Shown: piece after piece, positions 17,506-26,073 of the stretch
Position numbering within the stretch: position 1 is the first letter of the stretch
Layout of the letters: each line of letters starts with the position of its first letter
From: Teredinibacter turnerae
GTDB lineage: Bacteria > Pseudomonadota > Gammaproteobacteria > Pseudomonadales > Cellvibrionaceae
Direction of reading: 5' to 3'
DNA length: 64,000 nt
Assembly: GCF_037935975.1 (NCBI RefSeq)
Contig: NZ_CP149817.1
Coordinates: forward strand, 496,001-560,000
The notes under the pieces: model-generated
The model's input: the letters and a program-made list of their open reading frames with translations, nothing else
Told to the model about the DNA's origin: nothing
The model's database searches: none
Position numbers and translations under genes: made by a program

Positions 17506-20330
17506 CGCTCGCGCCCTCGATCTGTTTTCTGTCGCATTCGCTCCCGCCAGCTATCATTGGCGGCATCGGGTGCGCGTTTGAACGGGTTCCAGCCCTGCAC
17601 AAATTTCCCGCCGCGATGGGCGAGGGAAGCGAGTACCGACATACGCTGTAAGTCTTCGCGTTTACGCGCATCTATATCAGGCTGATTCTTGGTGAGTTCG
17701 GTTGCACTGACACGCTGATGGCTGGACTTTACCTGCTCGCGTAACAGCGTCTTATCATCGGTATAAATCTCGACGGATTGTTTACCGCGTGATACCGAGA
17801 CATAAAATTGTTCATGACTGGACGCTCCGCTAAATTCCGTGCTTTGTGCTATGAGCACATGCTGCACGGTTTTACCTTGGGAAGCGTGGCTGGTAGTGAC
17901 ATAGCCGTGATTAAAATTGCCTTGGCTGGCATCGAGCACGCGACCATTTTCGAGCAACAGATCGCCGTTGGATTCGACCCGCTTTACCTGATAGATGGCG
18001 CCGTTATTAATCCGTCTACCGTCCTTGCTTTTTCCGCCTTCGGTAATGCGGATACGATCACCGCTGTTAATCTCAATATCGCGCTTTTCATAAAGGCTGT
18101 AATGTTTTGCCAGACTTTTATCGAGCAACTGTTCCTGCCCGTGCGCCGATTTTACAAACACCTGTTCGCCTTCAATCCGCGACACGGTAAATTGAGTGCC
18201 GCGCTTTATGCCGCCTCTGGCATTCTGCTGAAAGCGCACCATCTGCCCCGGCTGATAGGAGCGGACATTGCCGCGCTCGGCCTCAGTCAGTTGCAGATTG
18301 TGATAACGGGAAAGCTGGTGCGCTTCCCCGCGTAACGCACCCTGCGCTTTCAGCTCTTCGCGAATGGCCTCTGTCACGCGCTTTCCTTCGGCATGGGTTG
18401 GCGCAACGGTCAGTACCGATGCGTCATTGTTAACATGCCGTACAAATGACGTTGCCAACTGCTTATAGCGGGTATCACTGTCACTCTCTTCAGTTATGGC
18501 TCCTAATTCATCCAGACGGTTAAATCCGGCTTCCAGATTGCCGAAGGCGACCTGTCGTACCGCCTGCCGATATGCACCTTTCTGCCGCCTGATATGTTCC
18601 AGTTGCAGCGTTTCAAGACCGGCTTCCTGTTGCAGAATACGGAACGCATCCCCGCGTACCACACTGTTATGTTGTCCGGTATCGCCGACCAGCACGACGC
18701 GGTTGTCGAAGCGGTTGGCGATTGCAAATAAATTGTGCATATCGCCCACCGACATTAATCCGGCTTCATCCACGATCAATGTTTTACCGCGATGGGCTTC
18801 CCACGCTTCTTTATCGGTAAAGAAGCGGGCAAGCGTCTGTGCGTCTTTCATCGGAGCAGAGCCGTAATGTTCGCCATCCGTCCGCAAGGTGTCATAGGCT
18901 GCGTCAGCGGTTGGCGCGAGCACTACCGCTCCTTCGCTGCCTTGCTCCATGCCGTGAATCAGGCTCGCCATCATCGTGGTTTTACCGACGCCTGCTTTAC
19001 CCTGTACCGCCATCACACGATGATGGCTTTCGAGAATGGAAGTCACCGCCTCTTTCTGTTCTTCGCTCAATTCAAAACTGACCCCGGCTACCTGATCGAC
19101 CACTTTCGGGACGGCGTAACCTTCATTGATTTTTGCGCAGGTTCCGTAGCCGTTGCGGGTAAAATCAATAATGTCCTGCTCTTCGTGTAATACGGATTTG
19201 GTGGAGGCCATCATGCGCCCGTTAAGCGGTATGGTGATGAGTTCCTGATGCTCCGCTAACGCCGCATTAACGTCGGCAATGGCGGTTTCCCCGAAGCCTT
19301 CACGTAGCATCGTTTCTTTGAGGCGGGTGAGGGGAACCACAGACTGCCGCTCAAGATGGGTCTCAAGCGCATAGGCGAGGTAACGTTTTGCGTTCGCACT
19401 GCGCCCGCCGCCATCGCCGCCCGTGGGCTGAAATGCACTTAGCCGATCCAGCGTTTCGCGTTCATTGTCTTCCAGCCGATCCCACCAGATATGGCGTAAC
19501 TGCTCGCGGGTTAAGCCCTCGATCTTGGCGCTGCGCAGCTGCGCGCCTAGACGGTCTTTGGCTTCGGGGCTGGTAATGTTTTTTTCTGCGGCAGCTGCTT
19601 CAATTTCCTGCGTGCGGGAAGAGAATTTGGTTAAGGACTCTTTTTCCAGTCCGGCGATATTCCAGAATTTTCCGTCCTTCTCAATTGCCAGCCCCATCGC
19701 ACTTAACCGTTCGGTTAAGTGCGAATGAAACAGCGCTTCGTAGTAAGGTGCGTCGCGCTTTATGTCGCCTAATTGGACGGCTTTCCATTGGTTCTCTACC
19801 GGATCAAAACTGGCATTCTGCACGAAGCAGTGCATGTGCAATTGTGGGTCGGGAGCCGCCCCTTCTACCGGGCGGGCGGTATAGTGCTCAAAGGCTGCGT
19901 AAACGAGATTGCCCGTGGTGCGGTTTTCATCCGCGCCGTTCTTGCGTACCCGTACCTGCATTGCTTCTTCGATTTCCTGCATGGTACTGTGTACCGATGC
20001 ACGAAATGCTTCGAGTAAACGTTCATCTTTGCTGTATTCGTACAGCACAGAAAGCGACTTGGGTACGTTAAAGGTGAGGTCGTAACCCGGCCTGCGATTG
20101 GCTTTTGTATGTGCGGTCAGTTGCTCGCCTGTTTGCGGGTGTATATTGTCAACCAACTGGTTAAACTCCGCTTGGGTTGCCTCCCCCGAAAGGCCGAGCA
20201 GCGTGGCCGCTTTTCCGCCCCATTGTCCGGCAATTTCCTGCTCGCCAAAATAATAATCACCCTGCGACAGTTCTTTAGCGAAATAGGATTTCGCCTGTGT
20301 ACTGCTGGCTGATTGATAGACGCGCAACAT
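17502..20330 (-). CDS. traI: MobF-family conjugative relaxase/helicase
   Basis: A 942-residue TraI/TrwC-like protein that nicks and unwinds the strand transferred in conjugation. Residues 1-290 form the relaxase domain: N-terminal tyrosines (Tyr5, and the D-Y-Y-F-G pair), Y-D-L-T-F-N-V-P-K-S-L-S-V-L, and the metal-binding histidines in P-Q-L-H-M-H-C-F (near 166). Residues 420-880 form a RecD2-like helicase with Walker A G-K-A-G-V-G-K-T-T (near 446) and Walker B L-I-V-D-E-A-G-L-M-S (near 516). GGAGGT lies 5 bases before the ATG. At 942 residues it resembles TrwC (about 966) and lacks the long C-terminus of F TraI. It looks intact and heads the element's mobilization genes. Confidence 0.95.
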   Translation of the reverse strand: MLRVYQSASSTQAKSYFAKELSQGDYYFGEQEIAGQWGGKAATLLGLSGEATQAEFNQLVDNIHPQTGEQLTAHTKANRRPGYDLTFNVPKSLSVLYEYSKDERLLEAFRASVHSTMQEIEEAMQVRVRKNGADENRTTGNLVYAAFEHYTARPVEGAAPDPQLHMHCFVQNASFDPVENQWKAVQLGDIKRDAPYYEALFHSHLTERLSAMGLAIEKDGKFWNIAGLEKESLTKFSSRTQEIEAAAAEKNITSPEAKDRLGAQLRSAKIEGLTREQLRHIWWDRLEDNERETLDRLSAFQPTGGDGGGRSANAKRYLAYALETHLERQSVVPLTRLKETMLREGFGETAIADVNAALAEHQELITIPLNGRMMASTKSVLHEEQDIIDFTRNGYGTCAKINEGYAVPKVVDQVAGVSFELSEEQKEAVTSILESHHRVMAVQGKAGVGKTTMMASLIHGMEQGSEGAVVLAPTADAAYDTLRTDGEHYGSAPMKDAQTLARFFTDKEAWEAHRGKTLIVDEAGLMSVGDMHNLFAIANRFDNRVVLVGDTGQHNSVVRGDAFRILQQEAGLETLQLEHIRRQKGAYRQAVRQVAFGNLEAGFNRLDELGAITEESDSDTRYKQLATSFVRHVNNDASVLTVAPTHAEGKRVTEAIREELKAQGALRGEAHQLSRYHNLQLTEAERGNVRSYQPGQMVRFQQNARGGIKRGTQFTVSRIEGEQVFVKSAHGQEQLLDKSLAKHYSLYEKRDIEINSGDRIRITEGGKSKDGRRINNGAIYQVKRVESNGDLLLENGRVLDASQGNFNHGYVTTSHASQGKTVQHVLIAQSTEFSGASSHEQFYVSVSRGKQSVEIYTDDKTLLREQVKSSHQRVSATELTKNQPDIDARKREDLQRMSVLASLAHRGGKFVQGWNPFKRAPDAANDSWRERMRQKTDRGRER

Positions 20331-20544
20331 TTTTTACCTCCGTGATGGTAAGTGGCTCCGGCTCAGTTCTGGGTTGCTCACTTTTCCCCGACCTCAACCT
20401 AAACCGATGGATGAACTATCCGCACCAAGTTTTTTGGATAAATAGGCAGACCTCTCCCCTTTGCACTGCACAAAGGTATTTTTGTCACATCGGGCTTTCG
20501 TGTTTTCACACAGCGAAAGCCCGATATACTGCCCTTTAATCCGG

Positions 20545-20793
20545 CTAGTAACGCTCATCATTGGCAGCGTTAATGCCACCCTGTTGGTAGCGGATTGGCT
20601 GGTAGCCCCACGCATAGGCCAGCTGCACGAACTCATCACGGCATTGCTCCGGCAATCCGTTGAGTGTTTTTTCCACCTGCTCGGAAAAAATCACTTTTTT
20701 ATAGCTCTCTGCTGCGCGGTCGCTGTTGTGGCGTAGTGCGATAATGATGGTTTCCATCTGTTCGGTATCGGGGATATGAAATTGGTCGCTCAT
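20545..20793 (-). CDS. Small hypothetical protein in the transfer operon
   Basis: An 82-residue acidic protein without recognisable domain. It starts after a GAGGA site 8 bases upstream and lies between the coupling ATPase and traI, with a 214-base gap to traI that probably carries the traI promoter. Its place between relaxase and coupling protein suggests a transfer accessory function. Confidence 0.6.
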   Translation of the reverse strand: MSDQFHIPDTEQMETIIIALRHNSDRAAESYKKVIFSEQVEKTLNGLPEQCRDEFVQLAYAWGYQPIRYQQGGINAANDERY

Positions 20794-20820
20794 GGTCGTG
20801 TCCTCGCTGTGATTCAGCCG

Positions 20821-22422
20821 TTAATTGCGTTGATCGAAAGTGGCGTGGATATAATTGGATGCCGTGGCATTCCAGACGCGTCCGGCCTGCATCACGATGG
20901 CTTCCACCTGATAATTAAATTCCTTACCTCCGGTTGCCAGCAGGGTAAATTCCCGTGGCTCTAATATGGTTCTGAGGGTTTCACTGACGCTCATGGAGTT
21001 GCTGGTTCCATCATTGGAAGAAGAGCCGCTTTCACTGCTTGAAAACCCGCTACTGCCTCCGCTGGTGGTGGAGGCGGTATAGCGCCATTCATTTCCGGCG
21101 ATGGTGCTTGCCCAACGGTTTGTGATTTCATGGCTGTTACAGTGAAAAATCAGCGTTCCCAGATTTCCCATAAGTGATTCGGTCTGATTTTTTCCATGCT
21201 CACCCTGTCCCATTGCGACGTAATAATTACTGAGATTCTGCGAGAGCAGCACGGTAGCGATACGTGACGATCTGGCGGTCTGGGCGAACTCGGCATCGGC
21301 TTCCGGGAGCACGAATAATTGCGCCTCATCCGCCCATAAAAACACCGGACGACCGCCATCTTTTTCCACATCCCTACGCTCCATGTGTTGTTGCCACATA
21401 TATTTATAAAGCGCCTGCGCGAGCCTTCCCGTATAGGATTCCTTGACCGGAAAATCGAATAAAATTATCGCGCCCTGCTTACATAAATCGGGATCAAGAT
21501 AGAACGGTTTCTTTCCGGTTTTGGGATCAACGGTATCCCGGTCACGACCGAATAATTTCCATAAATCATCACGCATCCACGGGTCAGCACAGGCGGTAAA
21601 AATACTGGTGATGGAGGAGCGTAAGCGATCCCCGAAAGCGGGATATTCTTCGAGAAAATATTGCGCACAGAGCACCAGTTCCTGATTGGTCTGCGGATGT
21701 TTCTGTAGCCGCCTTTTGCGTTTCTCCCGTTTGTTGCACAGGGTCAGCGCTTTGAAGCAGGCGCTGCTTTCCATCCATTGTTCGGATTTCTTTTCCTGCT
21801 CATCCTTGGGAGCGGAGATAATGACCTCGTACACATCCCGCAAGGTTATTTTTCCGTAGGCGAGATGGCAGAGGGTGATGGCATTGCGCAACAGCTTCTG
21901 GCATGCCTGATAGAAATAGGCATTCTCTCCCTGAGAGAGATCACTTTTGGTGGTGATCTCAATGACACGGTTAAAGAGATTCAGACAATTCTCTACCGTG
22001 CCGTAAGTGGCTCTGCGCATTTCATAGCCGAGAAAATCAAACACTATATTTTTCTCCGGCGTCACATGGATAATGCTCTTTTCCCGTCCTTCCTGTTTTG
22101 CCCATTCCAGCCATTGCGCCGCCTCCGATTTTTTGGCGCAGAGCACGAGGCCACCCATATTATGGGTGAGGTAACTGCGTGCCAGTGTCTGACCGCTACC
22201 GGATGTTTTACCGGAGCCGGTTGCACCGAAAATACCGACCCCTGTAAAGGCATTGCGCAAGGTAAAAAAATCCGTCTTGGAGAATGCCAGTAAGGGCATT
22301 TCTAGTGGCCATTCCTCCTTAGCGCTCGATGCCTTGCGCTCTTCCTTGTTCGTTTGTTGGCGTTGCGTTATCTGCCTCGTTAGCAGGTGAAAGATGCTTC
22401 GCAAGATAGTCATGATCTTCAT
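20821..22422 (-). CDS. Type IV coupling protein (TraD/TraG-like ATPase)
   Basis: A 533-residue AAA-type ATPase that would bring the relaxase-DNA complex to a secretion channel. Walker A is G-A-T-G-S-G-K-T-S-G (near residue 69) and Walker B is L-W-A-D-E-A-Q-L-F (near 367), followed by S-R-I-A-T-V-L-L-S-Q-N, the usual arginine-finger/sensor region. I see no clear N-terminal membrane anchor, unlike classical TraD/TrwB, so it may rely on a partner such as the membrane proteins encoded upstream. The start at Met6 of the longer frame (22422) has GAGG 9 bases upstream; this makes the gene overlap the upstream one by about 100 bases. A start at 22299 is the alternative. A Ser/Gly-rich insert lies at about 458-480. 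Confidence 0.85.
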   Translation of the reverse strand: MKIMTILRSIFHLLTRQITQRQQTNKEERKASSAKEEWPLEMPLLAFSKTDFFTLRNAFTGVGIFGATGSGKTSGSGQTLARSYLTHNMGGLVLCAKKSEAAQWLEWAKQEGREKSIIHVTPEKNIVFDFLGYEMRRATYGTVENCLNLFNRVIEITTKSDLSQGENAYFYQACQKLLRNAITLCHLAYGKITLRDVYEVIISAPKDEQEKKSEQWMESSACFKALTLCNKREKRKRRLQKHPQTNQELVLCAQYFLEEYPAFGDRLRSSITSIFTACADPWMRDDLWKLFGRDRDTVDPKTGKKPFYLDPDLCKQGAIILFDFPVKESYTGRLAQALYKYMWQQHMERRDVEKDGGRPVFLWADEAQLFVLPEADAEFAQTARSSRIATVLLSQNLSNYYVAMGQGEHGKNQTESLMGNLGTLIFHCNSHEITNRWASTIAGNEWRYTASTTSGGSSGFSSSESGSSSNDGTSNSMSVSETLRTILEPREFTLLATGGKEFNYQVEAIVMQAGRVWNATASNYIHATFDQRN

Positions 22423-22888
22423 GCTGAGGTTCCTCATATTGGGGAGCGGTACTAAAGGGGTCTACGCCGTTTACGGTATCTCGGAAGTAGCCATCAAAAT
22501 CGCCACGGTCTAGGCTCGCATCAATGTCGGTGGCAAGGTTTTCGATAATGTCTTTCAGCTCCACGGAGGCGGTTAATTGCTCTCCGAAATGCTCCGCGAT
22601 GGGCTGATAAATGGCTTCGGTAATGCGGGCGGCAACATCGGTAACGCTGTACACGGAGGCCGCCACCAGTTCTCCCAGCGGAGTGTCATCCATCTGGATT
22701 AATCCTTCATAAATCCCGTCCGAGATTTGCGAGAGCAAGGTTTTATCAATGGGTTCTGCCTCCCCGCCTGTTGCAGTGATATGGGCAGAAAGTTTCTCGC
22801 TTAATGCGTCGATCTTCTGCTCCAGTACCGGGCGTACATAGTCACGTTCGGCTTCTTCAAATACGGGGTTTTCGAATTTGTTTTGCAT
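22319..22888 (-). CDS. Hypothetical acidic protein in the transfer operon
   Basis: A 189-residue acidic protein with no domain I recognise; it is predicted mostly helical and soluble. AGGAG lies 7 bases before the ATG at 22888. Its 3' end overlaps the coupling-protein gene by about 100 bases, an unusually long overlap that either is real coupling or means the coupling protein starts later. Position suggests a transfer role. Confidence 0.6.
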   Translation of the reverse strand: MQNKFENPVFEEAERDYVRPVLEQKIDALSEKLSAHITATGGEAEPIDKTLLSQISDGIYEGLIQMDDTPLGELVAASVYSVTDVAARITEAIYQPIAEHFGEQLTASVELKDIIENLATDIDASLDRGDFDGYFRDTVNGVDPFSTAPQYEEPQHEDHDYLAKHLSPANEADNATPTNEQGRAQGIER

Positions 22889-22950
22889 GATGTTTCTCCT
22901 ATTGTCTTTGTCCGGCAACCAAAGCCGGACAAAGATTTAGTGGGTGTGAT

Positions 22951-23676
22951 TTACGCGCTGAGGCTTGCGAAATCGGTTGCGTTGAGGCGTTGCTTGGCGA
23001 GGGCTTTTTTATCGGAGGGGCGCAGATGTTTGGCGTTCTTCACGATAAATCCAGCCGTCTTGGAGGCGGGAGCCGCATTCAGAGCATCGATGGTGTGCTG
23101 TGATTCGATGAACCTGTCGCGTGCGTCCAAGATTTCGGAGCGCCATTGCTGGTAGTACACGAAATTGCGCACCACCATCCAGAAGGCGGAAAACATGAGT
23201 ACAGCGGCCAGTCCGGGATCAATAAACTGCTTTACCAGCCACGCAATCAGTGCGGTAAATAACGGCACATAAAAGCCATTGAGCCACCAGTAATCACTGC
23301 CTTTGGGCAAGTGTTTTACTAATGGCGCAATGATGGGATCACCCGGATAAAGGCTGTGCCAGAGTATGTCCTTTTTATTGCGCCACCAGATTTGTCCCAA
23401 GTGGTAACAGGTTGCAAGGGCATTGAGTCCTAGGAAGCCGCTGATCCAGAGCGGATCGACCTTGTAAAAGTGACACAGGCCGAAGACAGCGCTGAACATG
23501 ACGGCGGTATAGAACACGGTCACGACCCGTTCGCCCTGCCCGACATAGAGCAGGGGTTGCACCATCGAAAATCCGGTATCCATTACTACACGGAAGATGG
23601 CGTGAACGGTTTTGACCTCCGGTGTTTCATAAATTGCCTGCTCCACAGCGTGGACGGCGGTTGCTGGTGTAGACAT
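22951..23676 (-). CDS. Multi-spanning membrane protein of the transfer operon
   Basis: A 241-residue inner-membrane protein with about four hydrophobic segments: V-F-Y-T-A-V-M-F-S-A-V-F-G-L, W-I-S-G-F-L-G-L-N-A-L, F-Y-V-P-L-F-T-A-L-I-A-W-L, and A-V-L-M-F-S-A-F-W-M-V. A charged cytoplasmic C-terminus follows (residues 185-241). The start at 23676 has GAGAGGA close upstream; the frame extends to 23895 but without a site. I do not recognise the family. It could anchor the anchorless coupling ATPase to the membrane. Confidence 0.65.
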   Translation of the reverse strand: MSTPATAVHAVEQAIYETPEVKTVHAIFRVVMDTGFSMVQPLLYVGQGERVVTVFYTAVMFSAVFGLCHFYKVDPLWISGFLGLNALATCYHLGQIWWRNKKDILWHSLYPGDPIIAPLVKHLPKGSDYWWLNGFYVPLFTALIAWLVKQFIDPGLAAVLMFSAFWMVVRNFVYYQQWRSEILDARDRFIESQHTIDALNAAPASKTAGFIVKNAKHLRPSDKKALAKQRLNATDFASLSA

Positions 23677-23794
23677 GATGAAGTCCTCTCGTTTGCTAAC
23701 AGAATTGGCTTTGTTTGAGGGGGGTAAATCACGCCTGTTGAAGCCTCCGGGAAAGCCATCCACCCACTTCAACAGACGTTGATGCGCGGTGTGG

Positions 23795-24148
23795 CTAGTC
23801 AAAGCGGTAGTAACTTTGTGTTGCGAGGTCTTTGGTTTTTTTGTCTGCCCGGCGATATACCCAGAAGGTGAGTATTGCCGTGAGCCAACTGCCAAAGAGA
23901 TTCACTGATGCGACCGTCAGAAAGGCCGTATCAAAAGGTCGTGCTGTAAGCGCATAGAGAAAGGCGACGCTGTTGGCGTAAGACCAGATACCCCACGTGC
24001 TGAGTGAAACGCTCTTATTCGGAGTATCCGTCCAGAGCATGTGTAAGAGTTTTCTGCATTGAGGCGCGTAGCTGCAAGCCGCCACAATGCTGTTTCCTGC
24101 ATAAGCCAACGTAATTAACGTTGTGAGTGTTTCGATCCAATCCTGCAT
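23795..24148 (-). CDS. Small membrane protein with PQ-loop-like motif
   Basis: A 117-residue protein with three hydrophobic segments. The first half reads A-A-C-S-Y-A-P-Q-C-R-K-L-L, then T-P-N-K-S-V-S-L-S-T-W-G-I-W-S-Y, which is the layout of PQ-loop/SemiSWEET proteins (Pro-Gln followed by the S-x-S-x-x-T-W segment). SemiSWEETs work as dimers in sugar transport, but plasmid-borne members have no known substrate. It is the first gene of the leftward transfer operon, although no strong ribosome-binding site is visible. Confidence 0.65.
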   Translation of the reverse strand: MQDWIETLTTLITLAYAGNSIVAACSYAPQCRKLLHMLWTDTPNKSVSLSTWGIWSYANSVAFLYALTARPFDTAFLTVASVNLFGSWLTAILTFWVYRRADKKTKDLATQSYYRFD

Positions 24149-24327
24149 GGCAATGACCCCGGTTGGAAATGGGGGTAATCAGGCACTTGGATAAAGCACC
24201 TAAAACCCCCGGAAAGCCACCTTTTGAGTGGCACGTCAGACCCTTTGTGAGCGTCTTCATTTTTAGAATAAACACAGGGCAATCGTCATTCAAGTCATTG
24301 ATTTGAATAGAAAAATTATATTTTGAG

Positions 24328-24894
24328 TTCGTGCAAACAGGAATTTTAGGGCAAATAATAGGCGGCATTAACCTTTTATTAAGGTTGTTCATCTATCATG
24401 GTTTTAATTGCTGTGATAAGGGTATATGACCGATAAGATTGAAGAGATACAAATAGTGAAAATCAGTGAAGGGAACACCCCTAGCGCTGATTTGACAGCG
24501 GAGGATGGTATTGTACAACTACTTGATAATATTGATGTTTCTGCTGTTTTGGAGCGAAATCTTGATATAGTCGTACCGCCAGAATTACAGAAAAGTGGCA
24601 TTCGAATTGAGCCAAATGATAGTGAAGCTATGACCAATAAAGTTGGGCAGGTGGAGAAGCTACTTTTGCGAAGAGAACAATCAAAAGATGTAGAAATTCA
24701 GAAGTAGTTGCATGGTAGCAAGATTGTTCGGGATTTTATCTTAGTCAGCGATTAAACTGGAATTTCTTAGCGTCTGATTTTTTCTTAAAATTCGTGCAAA
24801 CAGGAATTTATAGGCTGAGAGACAACCGTTTTCGGTCTTTTAATTCTTTTTATGAATAAAAATTAAATTATATATCTTTTTTGAGCCTATAAAT
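24328..24894. repeat. Repeats upstream of repA (possible origin or copy-control region)
   Basis: A perfect 19-bp direct repeat, TTCGTGCAAACAGGAATTT, occurs at 24328-24346 and 24791-24809. Overlapping the second copy is an exact 11-bp inverted repeat, ATTTATAGGCT (24806-24816) and AGCCTATAAAT (24884-24894), enclosing a very AT-rich stretch. The pattern just upstream of the RepA gene fits initiator binding sites plus an AT-rich unwinding region, or an RNA-based copy control element. Which it is cannot be told from sequence. Confidence 0.6.
24426..24707 (+). CDS. Small hypothetical protein between the repA repeats
   Basis: A 93-residue acidic, helix-rich frame without known domain. Only a weak site (AAGGG) precedes the ATG. 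It sits between the two copies of the repA-upstream direct repeat and on the same strand as repA, so it could be a replication regulator. It could also be a chance frame. Confidence 0.35.
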   Translation: MTDKIEEIQIVKISEGNTPSADLTAEDGIVQLLDNIDVSAVLERNLDIVVPPELQKSGIRIEPNDSEAMTNKVGQVEKLLLRREQSKDVEIQK

Positions 24895-24929
24895 CCGTTG
24901 GTTCTGGAATTTTTTAGGTTGGGGTAGTC

Positions 24930-25937
24930 ATGGGTAGTCTTGAAGAAGGCCTTAAAAAAGCTATACCTGCTGGTGCTACTAAGCCGGATGAGGCGTATTT
25001 GCAGCGTTCTGTTACACAGCCGATGGCAGCTTTTTTTTTAAATATGCCCATAAAGGAATTGACTCAATGGAATGTGAGCGTGTTTAGTACTGCTAAAGTT
25101 CCAGACTTTCTGCACCTTCAAATGTCACCGCAACAGTATGATTTTAAGAATACTGGCGTACTCGAAAACATGCATATTCTGTATAGCTTTCCGATGAGAA
25201 GGGTCTTTTTATATTTGTTTGCTAAGGCATTTGACGAAGGAAGTAATGCTCCCATTATTCTTAGTCAGGATACAGAACAGAAATCGAAATTGTTGCGTAG
25301 GTTTGGGTATAACTATAATAAGTCCGCAATGGGTAAAGGTCATCCGTTTATAAAATCTCAACCTATATTATTCCTAAGTGCACTTCTGTTTAACTTCGAG
25401 AACGTCGCCACCGGTCACAAGCTTGGAATTAATCATAACGGTACAAAATTTAATTTCTGTAGTAGTTCTCTTGTTGTTACTCTTCAGCAATTGTTGACGC
25501 TAATAAAAGAATATAACGCAGATGACTATAATTCATTTCTCAAAAGTTTAGTTCAGTCTGGTATTGACGTCAGAGAAACGACGTATTTGTCGAATCCATA
25601 TTTTGCGTTTAGCTATGCGGGTATACCTGTCTATTGGCCTGATGTGCTAACTACGAATAAAAAAAGTGATTTCTGGAATTTATATGTTTTTTTAACTGAC
25701 ATGCTTTATCGAATGCCTGAACTAACTGCGTATCAAATTTCTTGGGAAGATCTTTGGCTGACTTTTGGCAGAAGGGGAACGCTTGTAAAGTTTAAACATA
25801 ATTTTCGTAGGCTTTTAGAAGAGGTTTATGAAATTTATCCAGAGGCGATAGATAAGGTGGATTTCAGAGAAAAGAAATCTGTGTATTTTTTTTCGGCTAA
25901 GATGCCTAGACACGACAGGCCAAGCAGAATGGAATAA
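24930..25937 (+). CDS. repA: RepA-family plasmid replication initiator
   Basis: A 335-residue protein resembling the plasmid RepA family (PF04796 type). The C-terminal segment W-E-D-L-W-L-T-F-G, then F-K-H-N-F-R-R-L-L-E-E-V-Y-E-I-Y-P-E-A and an edge strand (S-V-Y-F-F-S-A-K) follows the family's C-terminal winged-helix pattern. The N-terminal half contains the M-P-I-K-E-L-T-Q-W-N-V-S-V-F-S-T and E-N-M-H-I-L-Y-S-F-P-M-R-R segments. Repeats lie directly upstream. Base composition is clearly more AT-rich than in the transfer operon beside it. If functional it would give the excised element its own replication; it is one of two initiators in the window. Confidence 0.7.
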   Translation: MGSLEEGLKKAIPAGATKPDEAYLQRSVTQPMAAFFLNMPIKELTQWNVSVFSTAKVPDFLHLQMSPQQYDFKNTGVLENMHILYSFPMRRVFLYLFAKAFDEGSNAPIILSQDTEQKSKLLRRFGYNYNKSAMGKGHPFIKSQPILFLSALLFNFENVATGHKLGINHNGTKFNFCSSSLVVTLQQLLTLIKEYNADDYNSFLKSLVQSGIDVRETTYLSNPYFAFSYAGIPVYWPDVLTTNKKSDFWNLYVFLTDMLYRMPELTAYQISWEDLWLTFGRRGTLVKFKHNFRRLLEEVYEIYPEAIDKVDFREKKSVYFFSAKMPRHDRPSRME

Positions 25938-26073
25938 CGCAGACTCATCAACTCCTTACCAACTAACGTTATGCCCCCTTGGTAATCTCAATAATTGTGT
26001 TATGTTGGAGGCGAAAAGATTAAAAATTGGGGTGGTGTAACCACCAAGTAGCACCACCCCATATTTGCAAAGA

